This document shows, one piece after another, positions 1 through 7,373 of a stretch of 64,000 bases of DNA (positions are counted from its first letter, which is position 1; every line of letters starts with the position of its first letter). The notes under the pieces are model-generated. The model saw only the letters and a list, made by a program, of their open reading frames with translations. It did not search any database and had not been told where the DNA came from. The position numbers and the translations under genes were made by a program. Origin of the DNA: Citrifermentans bremense R1 (GTDB lineage Bacteria; Desulfobacterota; Desulfuromonadia; Geobacterales; Geobacteraceae); assembly GCF_000426865.1 (NCBI RefSeq), contig NZ_AUGE01000001.1:186001-250000 (forward strand), read 5' to 3'.

Positions 1-2388
1 GAAGTACCACAGGTTCTGTATCTCTCCGATCCAGTCGACGCTGGTCTGGCTCTCGAAAACCTTCTTCGGGAAGAACACCGCCTGCAGGATGTTGGCCCCG
101 CTTCCCTCGCTGTTGCTGAGGATGGAGGCGGCAGTACCGGAGGAGGCGCCGGCGGCGACCTTCTCCAGGGCCGTTTTCAGTGCGGTGCGCAAGTCGGCCG
201 GGTCGGCGGCGCTGTTCACGGTGGTGCCGCCGTTTAGCGCCGTCAACCTCATCTGGTTATAGGAGTCGCACACGTCGGTGGTGTTGCTACTGGGTGGGGC
301 GTTGAAGACCACGTGCGTCTTGATGGTCTGCGCCGCCTCGCACAGATCGGTACCGACCGGATCGCAGACCTGGCTCGGGTTGAAGATGTTGCGGTGCTTG
401 GCGAAGTAGCTCAGGTCGTGGAGGAAAGGACTGCCGGAGTAGCTCCCGCAAGTGGTCGCCTCAGCCGTGGTGCTGGGATCGCGGAAGACGCCGTCGGTCC
501 CCCCCTCCAGCACCTTGCCCTTCACGGTGGCGTTCTGGTCTGCCGTCGAGGAGCCGTCGGTGATGATCAGGATGTTGTTCTGCTGGCAGCGAAACTGAAT
601 CGGGTTTCTGTTGGCGTCGAAGTCGGTGCTGTTGACCGGCGCCGCGATCGAAGCGGGCGCCGTGGTCCGCGCCGTGAACTTGGTGGAGCTAAGCGTCGGT
701 GTGGTAGCGGTGGCGTCCTTGACGAAGTAGGCGATAGCGTTGTAGTACCCCTCGGCGAAGGGAGTCCAGGTCTTGGCCACAACGTCGTCTATGTCCTTGA
801 CGATTCCGGAGCTGTGGTCGCCGATGGACGAACCTATGTAGGAGTTCGTCATCATCATGCTGGCGTCCTTGTTGGTCACGCCGCTTGCGGGGCAAGGAAG
901 CGCGGTGCTGCCGCACTCCGTGGTCGAGCCGAAGTCGTTGAACTTCATGGCGCCGAAGCGTATATCCTCGGAGAACTGCTGCACCAACCCGCTGGGCGCT
1001 GAAGTGACGGCGACCTTGGCATCGAACACCCCGACCGGCGCCCCGATGGCTCGCACGCCAGCGTCCATGATGACGGCGGGGATATTGCCGGTAGTGGGGA
1101 TGATGCTGGTGGGGTCGGTTACCTCGGCGAAGTTCGTCCCCATGCAGTAGTGCAGGATCTCACGCTTGATGCAGGAGTCGGATCCGGCCCCCGAGCCGAA
1201 TTTGTCGGCGGAGCCGTTCCAGCACTTCCCCACGAACCCCGTGGTGTCTGAGCCCGGACCTATGTAGCGTCCGGTGGGAATCCCGTGCACCGCCGCGCTG
1301 GTGCAGATGTAGTTGCCGTTCGATTCGTCGGTCAAGGCCGCGGGCGCGATGGGGTTCTTGCTGTCCATGTAGACGTTGTTGCAGGCAACCTTGACGTCGT
1401 TGAAGTTGAGCCCAGTGGTGGGCCAGCCGTCCGAGTCGTAGCTGGTGGTGGGATCGGCGAACTTCGCCTTCAGCACGTAACAGGTCTGCTGGGTATGGTT
1501 CAGGGTCGCCAGCGCGTTGTCCGAAGGCGTCGTCCCCAGGCAACTCTTGGTGTCCGTGGAGGCCTGCCCGTAACTGCCGTTGCTCCAGTTGTAGACGGCG
1601 CACTGGCAGGCGGTGGCGTTGTAGGTCCCCTCGAAGATCTCGATGGCGCTCTGCCCCCCCTGGGTGCGCGGGTCGAAGTTCGGCTCGACCGATGTGGGCC
1701 CCCTGACGGCAAAGGAGAGCTTGGGAATGGCCGGGAGCACCTTCACGAACCTCCTGCCCACGCATCCCCTCGACTCCCCCGTGAGCGTGCTCGTAGTCGG
1801 GTCGAACTTCCCGCCGGTGAGGATCTTCTTTTCGATGTCGAACTTGGAGGCGGAAAGCCAGTTGAGAAACTTGCCGCTGGCGACGAAGGTGGAGACGGTC
1901 CTGGTGGAGGGGGTGGCGCTGGCGTCGCCGGAAAGCCCCACGTAGACGTAGCTGGTCTTGAAGATGTTGACGTTGTCCGCCGCTGTGGCGGGAAGCCCTG
2001 CGACCACGGAGAATTTTCCGCCGGAGTACTGGTAGAACGGGTAGTTGCTGCTGTTGGCTATGGGGTCGAAGGTCGAGAAGTACCCTTCGTACTCCTTGGT
2101 GTCGTCGTAGGTGTTGTCGAAGCAGTAGGCCGAACTGACGAGGTTGCTGCCGCAGCTATAGGTAGGTACGGTCCCGTTGGATCCGGCGATGTACCCCATG
2201 TCATACATACTGGAGGAATTGTCGATAAGCATCAGCAGGTTCGGCTTGATTCCCCCGGAGATGAACGGCGGCGCCATGCAGTAAGGGTTGCCGGCATCCT
2301 CCGCGCAGGCCACGGCGGGAATGAGCATTGCGGCCAGCGCGATCAGGCAGGCGATCTTTATCAAGAGCTTCTCGATTCGGTTTCCCAT
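1..2388 (-). CDS. pilY1: PilY1-like type IV pilus-associated protein (C-terminus cut by window edge)
   Basis: A frame of 796 codons is open to the left edge, so only the N-terminal part is seen. The start ATG has GAGGT six bases upstream. Residues 1-29 form a signal peptide ending near AVACAED. Shortly after comes PNLLMLIDNSSSM, a von Willebrand A-type MIDAS motif (DxSxS), and the last visible residues (SVDWIGEIQNLWYF) resemble the W-x-G-x-L repeats that open the PilY1 beta-propeller. PilY1 proteins act at the cell surface or pilus tip in adhesion and pilus extension. The many cysteines between residues 70 and 450 suggest disulfides, which fits the DsbC-like gene 68 bp upstream on the same strand. 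It closes a block with pilD and a sigma-54 regulator. Other vWA-containing pilus-tip proteins are possible; the missing C-terminus would decide. Confidence 0.82.
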   Translation of the reverse strand, partial: MGNRIEKLLIKIACLIALAAMLIPAVACAEDAGNPYCMAPPFISGGIKPNLLMLIDNSSSMYDMGYIAGSNGTVPTYSCGSNLVSSAYCFDNTYDDTKEYEGYFSTFDPIANSSNYPFYQYSGGKFSVVAGLPATAADNVNIFKTSYVYVGLSGDASATPSTRTVSTFVASGKFLNWLSASKFDIEKKILTGGKFDPTTSTLTGESRGCVGRRFVKVLPAIPKLSFAVRGPTSVEPNFDPRTQGGQSAIEIFEGTYNATACQCAVYNWSNGSYGQASTDTKSCLGTTPSDNALATLNHTQQTCYVLKAKFADPTTSYDSDGWPTTGLNFNDVKVACNNVYMDSKNPIAPAALTDESNGNYICTSAAVHGIPTGRYIGPGSDTTGFVGKCWNGSADKFGSGAGSDSCIKREILHYCMGTNFAEVTDPTSIIPTTGNIPAVIMDAGVRAIGAPVGVFDAKVAVTSAPSGLVQQFSEDIRFGAMKFNDFGSTTECGSTALPCPASGVTNKDASMMMTNSYIGSSIGDHSSGIVKDIDDVVAKTWTPFAEGYYNAIAYFVKDATATTPTLSSTKFTARTTAPASIAAPVNSTDFDANRNPIQFRCQQNNILIITDGSSTADQNATVKGKVLEGGTDGVFRDPSTTAEATTCGSYSGSPFLHDLSYFAKHRNIFNPSQVCDPVGTDLCEAAQTIKTHVVFNAPPSSNTTDVCDSYNQMRLTALNGGTTVNSAADPADLRTALKTALEKVAAGASSGTAASILSNSEGSGANILQAVFFPKKVFESQTSVDWIGEIQNLWYF

Positions 2389-2456
2389 GTGCATACCTCG
2401 TCCTTTTGAAAAACGCGCCTGCCTAGGTTCCACCCGAGCCGGTCGCGGCGGATGCC

Positions 2457-3251
2457 TCAGTTTGTCCCCGTGAGCAACTTTCGCATTGTGGCTGCATCCT
2501 TGAAGCCGGGAAGCACCCGGCCGTCCGGCAGTACCAAGGTCGGGGTGGAGTTGATCCCCGCCGCGGCGGCGAAACGGATGGTCTCGTCCACTGGTTTCTT
2601 CGGCGTCGCCTCGGTGGCGGCAGGAAGCGCCTTGCCTGCGAAGGAGTTCTCAAGCAGTTCGAGCGACTTCGCAGCCAGGATCACCCTTGACTTGTCGTAG
2701 GCGTTCGGGTGCATCTTCAGTGGAAAGAGTTTGATGTAGATGGCAAGATCCGGTTCCAGGGCCGCGAGCTTCTTCAACTCGCCATGCGCCTTGGCGCAGT
2801 AGGGGCACTCGGGGTCGGTGAAGACAAAGAGCTTCTTCTTCCCCTTTGGGTTTCCCATCACCAGCGCGTCGTTGCTGGAAAGTGTCTTGGGGTCGAGGCG
2901 TTCCTGCTGCTTGGCTGCTGGAGCATTCGCCCCCACCGGCTGTCTGGATGCGATGTCGAACGCCTGGCCGGCGATGATGTACTTCTTGCTGTAATCGACA
3001 TAGGCGACTCCGGAGTTTCCTTGCTGCTCGAAGGTCACCTCGTACAACCCGCGCACTTCCGCTGGCTTCACATCCTTTACCACTCCGATCCCCTTCAGGA
3101 GCGAGCCGGCCTCCTGCAAGGTGATGCTGTGGCACGAGGCGCACTCTCCGCCGCACCCGCCGGACATGGCGAAGACGGGGACGACAAGCGCCAGGGGCGC
3201 GAGGGCAGAAGCTGCGGCGACCAGATATTTGAGACCTTTGAACCAAGACAT
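2457..3251 (-). CDS. DsbC-like periplasmic thiol:disulfide protein with an N-terminal CxxCH motif
   Basis: 264 residues, started at the ATG with GAGGT six bases upstream; a longer frame exists but lacks a ribosome site. Residues 1-29 are a signal peptide (ALAPLALVVPVFAMS). Directly after it lies GGCGGECASCHSI, which contains a c-type heme attachment motif (CASCH) plus two further cysteines. The middle resembles the DsbC dimerisation domain (GLYEVTFEQQG, YVDYSKKYIIAG) and the C-terminal thioredoxin fold carries the redox pair in FTDPECPYCAKAH. Family role: disulfide isomerisation in the periplasm. It is transcribed just ahead of the cysteine-rich PilY1-like gene, so folding of that protein is the likely job (inference). 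A heme on a DsbC-type protein is unusual; the CASCH cysteines could instead bind metal or act as an extra redox pair. Confidence 0.85.
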   Translation of the reverse strand: MSWFKGLKYLVAAASALAPLALVVPVFAMSGGCGGECASCHSITLQEAGSLLKGIGVVKDVKPAEVRGLYEVTFEQQGNSGVAYVDYSKKYIIAGQAFDIASRQPVGANAPAAKQQERLDPKTLSSNDALVMGNPKGKKKLFVFTDPECPYCAKAHGELKKLAALEPDLAIYIKLFPLKMHPNAYDKSRVILAAKSLELLENSFAGKALPAATEATPKKPVDETIRFAAAAGINSTPTLVLPDGRVLPGFKDAATMRKLLTGTN

Positions 3252-3476
3252 GTATCTACCTCGTTTGACGTTTTGGGCTTTCAGAGTGCAGCAACTATCA
3301 TGCCGCCAACCAACGGAGTGAGGAGGCCCAGCCATTGGCTGCAATTCTCAGGAGTTCGGGGTTCCACGCCGGGAGGTCCCGGCGAAAACTATGCAATTTT
3401 TTCATAGCAAAAGCAAGAGGTATGCAAAAAGTGCCTTCTCTTTCGCGTGAGCCTGGTCGGCGCGGCGTGGCATCGA

Positions 3477-4847
3477 TCACCCCAGCTCGTACTCCTTCAG
3501 CTTGTACAAAAGCGCCCGGTGGCTTATTTCCAGGAGCTTGGCGGCGCGAGTCCTGTTGCCTGCGGTCTGTTCCAGGGCGCGCACGATAAGCGCGCGCTCC
3601 AGGGCCTCCCCCCCCTTTTTTATCGACAGCGACTCGGGGATGTCGGTCGCCCTTCTCTCGATCCCCACCCCGCGGCGCACGCTCTCCGGCAGGCACGACA
3701 GCCCAAGCGTGCCCGCTTCGCACAAAACAAGCCCTCGCTCGATGCAGTTTTCCAGCTCCCTCACGTTCCCCGGCCAGTGGTAGCGCACCAGGGCCTGCAG
3801 CGTTTCGGGGCTCGGGCGCACGCCGGTTATCCCCATCCTCTCACCATGCTTTTCCAGGAAGTGGTCCACCAGGAGAGGGACGTCCTCGATCCTGTCCCGC
3901 AGGGCCGGCAGCGAGATGGGAAAGACGTTGAGCCTGAAGTAGAGGTCCTCGCGAAACCTCCCTGCCGCTACTTCCTGCGCCAGGTCGCGCGAGGTGGCCG
4001 AGACAACGCGGACGTTAACGGCCTGGGAGGTTGCAGCACCGACCCGGCGGATCTCCTCCTCCTGCAGCACGCGCAAAAGCTTTACCTGAAGCGGCAAGGA
4101 GAGATCGGAGATCTCGTCGAGGAACAAAGTGCCGCCGTCGGCTTCCTCAAAGAGCCCCGTCTTGTCTTGGCTCGCGTCGGTGAAGGCGCCCTTCACGTGC
4201 CCGAAGAGTTCGCTTTCCAGCAGCGATTCCGGGATGGCGCCGCAGTTGACCGCCACAAAGGGGCCAGCCCGGCGCACCCCGCAGTAGTGCAGCGCCCGGG
4301 CGACGAGTTCCTTGCCGGTCCCCGACTCCCCCAGGATGAGCACCGAAGTCTTGTGCTCCGAGAGTTTCAGCACCAGCCGACCGATCTCGGCCATGCGTTC
4401 GCTTCTGCTGATGATGTCGCCCAATGGGCGGCGGCGCACCACTTCCTCGCGCAGCCTCCGGTTTTCATCCTTCAGCCTTTCGCGCTCCTCCGCCTTCTTC
4501 AGCACCAGCGAGATCTCGTCGCTGTTGAAGGGTTTGGAGATGTAGTCGTAGGCGCCGAGCTTCATGCAGCCCACGGCATCCTCAAGCGTGCCGTAGGCGG
4601 ACATCATGATCACGGTGCTGTTTATGCCCGCCGTGGTGCAGGCGGCCAGGAAAGCCCTGCCGTCCAGGACCGGCATGCGGATGTCGCAGAGGATGAAGGC
4701 GTAGCTCCCCTGTCGCGCCTTCTCCAGGGCCTGCTCGCCGTTCGCCGCCTGCTCCACCTGGTATCCCTGCTTTTTCAGCATGACCTGGAGCATGTGGCGC
4801 AGGTTTTCCTCGTCATCCACCACCAGTATTTTCTTTTTCTCGGTCAC
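3477..4847 (-). CDS. Sigma-54-dependent response regulator (NtrC family)
   Basis: 456 residues in the classic three-part order. The receiver holds acidic DDEE near residue 11, phospho-acceptor D55 (CDIRMP) and K105 (SKPF). The AAA+ domain has Walker A GESGTGKE at 173-180, the sigma-54 loop as GAFTDA at 220-225 (the usual sixth-turn Gly is Asp, seen in other members), and Walker [10 protein letters not shown] Fis-type helix-turn-helix ends the protein ([20 protein letters not shown]). The start is GTG with GGAG five bases upstream. It follows the sensor kinase gene by 70 bp and is its evident partner. Being in line with pilD, DsbC-like and PilY1-like genes, it probably switches pilus or secretion genes from sigma-54 promoters (inference). 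Confidence 0.93.
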   Translation of the reverse strand: MTEKKKILVVDDEENLRHMLQVMLKKQGYQVEQAANGEQALEKARQGSYAFILCDIRMPVLDGRAFLAACTTAGINSTVIMMSAYGTLEDAVGCMKLGAYDYISKPFNSDEISLVLKKAEERERLKDENRRLREEVVRRRPLGDIISRSERMAEIGRLVLKLSEHKTSVLILGESGTGKELVARALHYCGVRRAGPFVAVNCGAIPESLLESELFGHVKGAFTDASQDKTGLFEEADGGTLFLDEISDLSLPLQVKLLRVLQEEEIRRVGAATSQAVNVRVVSATSRDLAQEVAAGRFREDLYFRLNVFPISLPALRDRIEDVPLLVDHFLEKHGERMGITGVRPSPETLQALVRYHWPGNVRELENCIERGLVLCEAGTLGLSCLPESVRRGVGIERRATDIPESLSIKKGGEALERALIVRALEQTAGNRTRAAKLLEISHRALLYKLKEYELG

Positions 4848-4868
4848 ACTTTCTCCTAAACGCCCAGC

Positions 4869-4895
4869 CTGTCTGACCTGTCTGACCTGTCTGAC
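4869..4895. repeat. Three perfect tandem copies of a 9-bp unit
   Basis: The unit CTGTCTGAC is repeated three times without change in the 70-bp gap between the sensor kinase and its response regulator. It lies outside both reading frames. It may be simple slippage; no function is claimed. Confidence 0.8.
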
Positions 4896-4917
4896 CTTGC
4901 GGCCGCGGCCCCAGCCC

Positions 4918-6384
4918 CTAGCCCCTGCCTCCCGCCGGCAGCGTCAGCCTGAACCTGCTCCCCTCTCCCAGCTCGCTTTGCACGGTGAGGGTCCCGCCGC
5001 ACGACTCGGCTATCCTGGCCGCGATGGCTAGCCCCAGACCGGTTCCCTTACCGGGCTCCTTGGTGGTGAAGAAGGGGTCGAATACCAGCGGCAGGTGCTC
5101 GGGCGGCATACCTTCACCGGTGTCGGCAACCTCGATGGCGACGCCCCCTCCCACCTTCATCCCCTTTAGCTGCAGCTTGCCCCCCTTGGGCATGGCATCC
5201 TTGGCATTCATGATGAGGTTGATGAGCAGCTGCTCCAACTGGTGCGGGTCGGCATACAGTCGCGGCAGGGACGGTTCCGCCTCGACCGTGACCTCCAAGA
5301 GCTTCAACGCCCCCTGTGCCTCCAGAAGCTCCACCACCTTCTCCAACAGCTGCAGCACTTCTATTTCCTCACGCTGGCTACCCTTGGGCCGGGCATAGTC
5401 CAAGAGCCCCCTGACGATCCTGTCGATCCGCTTCGACTCTTCGGTGATCCTGCGCAGGTAATCTGACTTCTCCGGGTCGCCGGCAACCTCCTCGGAGAGA
5501 ATCCCGCTGTACCCCATGATGGCCGCAAGCGGAGTCCCGATTTCGTGTGCCATCCCGGCCGCCAAAAGCCCAACGGACGCCATCTTCTCGGAACGTATCG
5601 TCTCGTTGCGCGCCTCGATGATCTCCCGGTTGGCGCGGTTCAAGGAGGCTACGTTTGCCTCGACCTCCTCCCTCTTCTCCCTGAGCGCCACCACCATCGT
5701 ATTGAAGGCGTCGCCCAGTTCCGCCACTTCCTGGCTTCCGGGGATGTCCACGGTGCCGCTCAAATCCCCCGCCGCGATTCTGCGGGTCGCCGCCAACAGT
5801 CTTCTTATCGGCACAACTACGCTTGAGGAAAGAAGATATGAGCCGACCACCAGGAGCAGCAGGAAATCGAGGATGAAGTAGGAAAGAAAAAGGTTCCGGG
5901 AACCTCTGAGCTTTTCTCGCTCGGGAAGCAGCGACAGGGTGAGCCGAGCCGCCCCGATCGCCCTCCCCTGCTCCATGACCGGAAGGTAGCACCACGCAAG
6001 CCGGCCGTCCGGCGACACCTGGAAGGTCCCGCGCCCACTGCGCAATACACCGAGCAAAGCGGCATTGGCCCCGCCCGGATCGGAGAGGGTGTAGAGGTCT
6101 CGCCCCGCGGAATCGATCACCAGCAGCCCCACGAAGGCACGGTCCTTCCTAAGGTGCTCCAGGTACTTGGCCGCGGCCGAACCTGGTTCGGGCGGGGCCA
6201 AAGGACGCGGCAGCAGAAGGACGATGCTGGAAAGCAGCAGCTTTCCTTCTTCCCCCTTTTGGTTCAGCAGGTCTTTTTCGGCGGTGTTGAAGGAGATAAC
6301 GGAAAGAAGCACCCAGGTGAGCACCAGCATGATGCTCAGGGCGGAGAGTGTATAGAAGGTGAGGCTGAACCGGGTAGGTTTCAT
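4918..6384 (-). CDS. Membrane sensor histidine kinase partnering the adjacent sigma-54 regulator
   Basis: 488 residues. A first membrane helix lies at about 11-33, an extracytoplasmic domain of about 125 residues follows, and a second helix lies at about 166-190. HAMP comes next (PIRRLLAATRRIAAGDL), then a short coiled coil, the HisKA motif MAHEIGTP with phosphorylated H280, and an HATPase domain with N box NLIMNAKDAMP, DTGEGMPP and GKGTGLGLAI. Two membrane helices and a periplasmic sensor are unlike canonical six-helix PilS, so this is closer to the ZraS/NtrB-like group. The gene begins 10 bp after pilD ends, pointing to co-transcription pilD - kinase - regulator. The signal sensed cannot be told. 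Confidence 0.92.
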   Translation of the reverse strand: MKPTRFSLTFYTLSALSIMLVLTWVLLSVISFNTAEKDLLNQKGEEGKLLLSSIVLLLPRPLAPPEPGSAAAKYLEHLRKDRAFVGLLVIDSAGRDLYTLSDPGGANAALLGVLRSGRGTFQVSPDGRLAWCYLPVMEQGRAIGAARLTLSLLPEREKLRGSRNLFLSYFILDFLLLLVVGSYLLSSSVVVPIRRLLAATRRIAAGDLSGTVDIPGSQEVAELGDAFNTMVVALREKREEVEANVASLNRANREIIEARNETIRSEKMASVGLLAAGMAHEIGTPLAAIMGYSGILSEEVAGDPEKSDYLRRITEESKRIDRIVRGLLDYARPKGSQREEIEVLQLLEKVVELLEAQGALKLLEVTVEAEPSLPRLYADPHQLEQLLINLIMNAKDAMPKGGKLQLKGMKVGGGVAIEVADTGEGMPPEHLPLVFDPFFTTKEPGKGTGLGLAIAARIAESCGGTLTVQSELGEGSRFRLTLPAGGRG

Positions 6385-6394
6385 ACGGGGCGCT

Positions 6395-7219
6395 TTAGCT
6401 TCCCATGCTCAGGTACCAGTGAATGATCCTGCTGCCGTAGAAGATGTAGAGCACGGCGCCGCTTGCCAGGAAGGGGCCGAATGGGATGGCGAGGCTGGAA
6501 TTCTCCTTACGGGCCAGCATCAGGCTCACCCCTATCACGGAGCCGATCAGGGAGGCCGTGAAGATGATGAAGAGGATTGCCTTCCAGCCGAGGAAAGCGC
6601 CCATCATGGCGAGAAGTTTGATGTCTCCTCCCCCCATGCCGTCCTTCTTGGCGATGGCCTGGTAGATATAGGCGACAAGAAAGAGGCTCCCGCCGCCTGC
6701 CAATATGCCGATCAGCGAGTTGAGCCACCCCAGTTGCGGAATGAAAAAAGACGCTGCAAGACCTGCGACGATGCCGGGGAGCGTGATGGCGTCGGGAATG
6801 ATCTGGTGTTCCAGGTCTATGAAGGTGACCACGACGAGCGCGCTGCAGAATACGAACAGGATGCCGAAGATCAATCCCTGTCTCAGCACGATCTGCAACG
6901 GTGCCTCTTCGATGAGCCGCACAGGGAAAAGCCTGATGAAAAGCGCCAGGGTGAGGAAAGCGTTCAAAAGCTCCACCAGCGGGTACTGCGCCGAGATGGG
7001 AGCGCCGCAGCCGCGGCATTTCCCCTTCAACAGGAGATAGCTCAAAACCGGGATGTTGTCGTACCAGCGGATGCGGTAGTCGCACTTGGGGCAGTGCGAA
7101 GGGGGGGAGACCACCGATTCCCCTTGGGGCATGCGGCAGATGCAGACGTTGAGGAAGGAGCCGACCACGCCCCCCAGGATGAAGGCGAAGCAGGAATAGA
7201 TGATGTAGGGGATGCTCAA
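6395..7219 (-). CDS. pilD: Prepilin peptidase / N-methyltransferase (PilD, A24 family)
   Basis: 274 residues, a multi-pass inner membrane protein that cleaves the leader of type IV prepilins and pseudopilins and methylates the new N-terminus. The cytoplasmic loop carries the two zinc CxxC pairs (CPKCDYR and CRGCGAP) of bifunctional PilD. The two catalytic aspartates of the aspartic peptidase are in FIDLEHQIIPD and GMGGGDIKLLA (GxGD). About eight hydrophobic segments are present. The start is TTG, supported by GAGGT five bases upstream; no ATG fits. It sits between valS upstream and the sensor kinase downstream. Confidence 0.95.
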   Translation of the reverse strand: MSIPYIIYSCFAFILGGVVGSFLNVCICRMPQGESVVSPPSHCPKCDYRIRWYDNIPVLSYLLLKGKCRGCGAPISAQYPLVELLNAFLTLALFIRLFPVRLIEEAPLQIVLRQGLIFGILFVFCSALVVVTFIDLEHQIIPDAITLPGIVAGLAASFFIPQLGWLNSLIGILAGGGSLFLVAYIYQAIAKKDGMGGGDIKLLAMMGAFLGWKAILFIIFTASLIGSVIGVSLMLARKENSSLAIPFGPFLASGAVLYIFYGSRIIHWYLSMGS

Positions 7220-7323
7220 TGCGAACCTCGTACGCCCCTCATGAGCGGGCTGCAGAGCAGTATACTGGAAAGCACCGAAAAACTACAAGGAAAAGCGGGA
7301 CTTGGAACTGCGGAGCTGGAAAA

Positions 7324-7365
7324 GGGGACAGGCTACTTTTTGATTTCAAAAAGTAGCCTGTCCCC
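7324..7365. repeat. Perfect 18-bp inverted repeat (hairpin) between valS and pilD
   Basis: Arms of 18 bp (7324-7341 and 7348-7365) flank a 6-base loop; the core is GGGGACAGGCTACTTTTT. It starts nine bases after the valS stop on the minus strand. There it is followed by only four T residues, so it may weaken read-through into pilD rather than stop it. The core CAGGCTACTTT returns in a second palindrome at 58.15 kb, which suggests a dispersed REP-like element rather than a gene-specific terminator. Confidence 0.85.
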
Positions 7366-7373
7366 CAATTTTT

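Noticed and set aside
313-2409. Two long plus-strand frames opposite the PilY1-like gene.
   Set aside because: They are antisense shadows: no signal, motif or ribosome site, while the minus-strand frame has a signal peptide and MIDAS motif.
3400-3440. Sigma-54 promoter for the DsbC-like/PilY1-like unit (GGCACTTTTTGC on the minus strand).
   Set aside because: GG and GC are eight bases apart, not the required ten.
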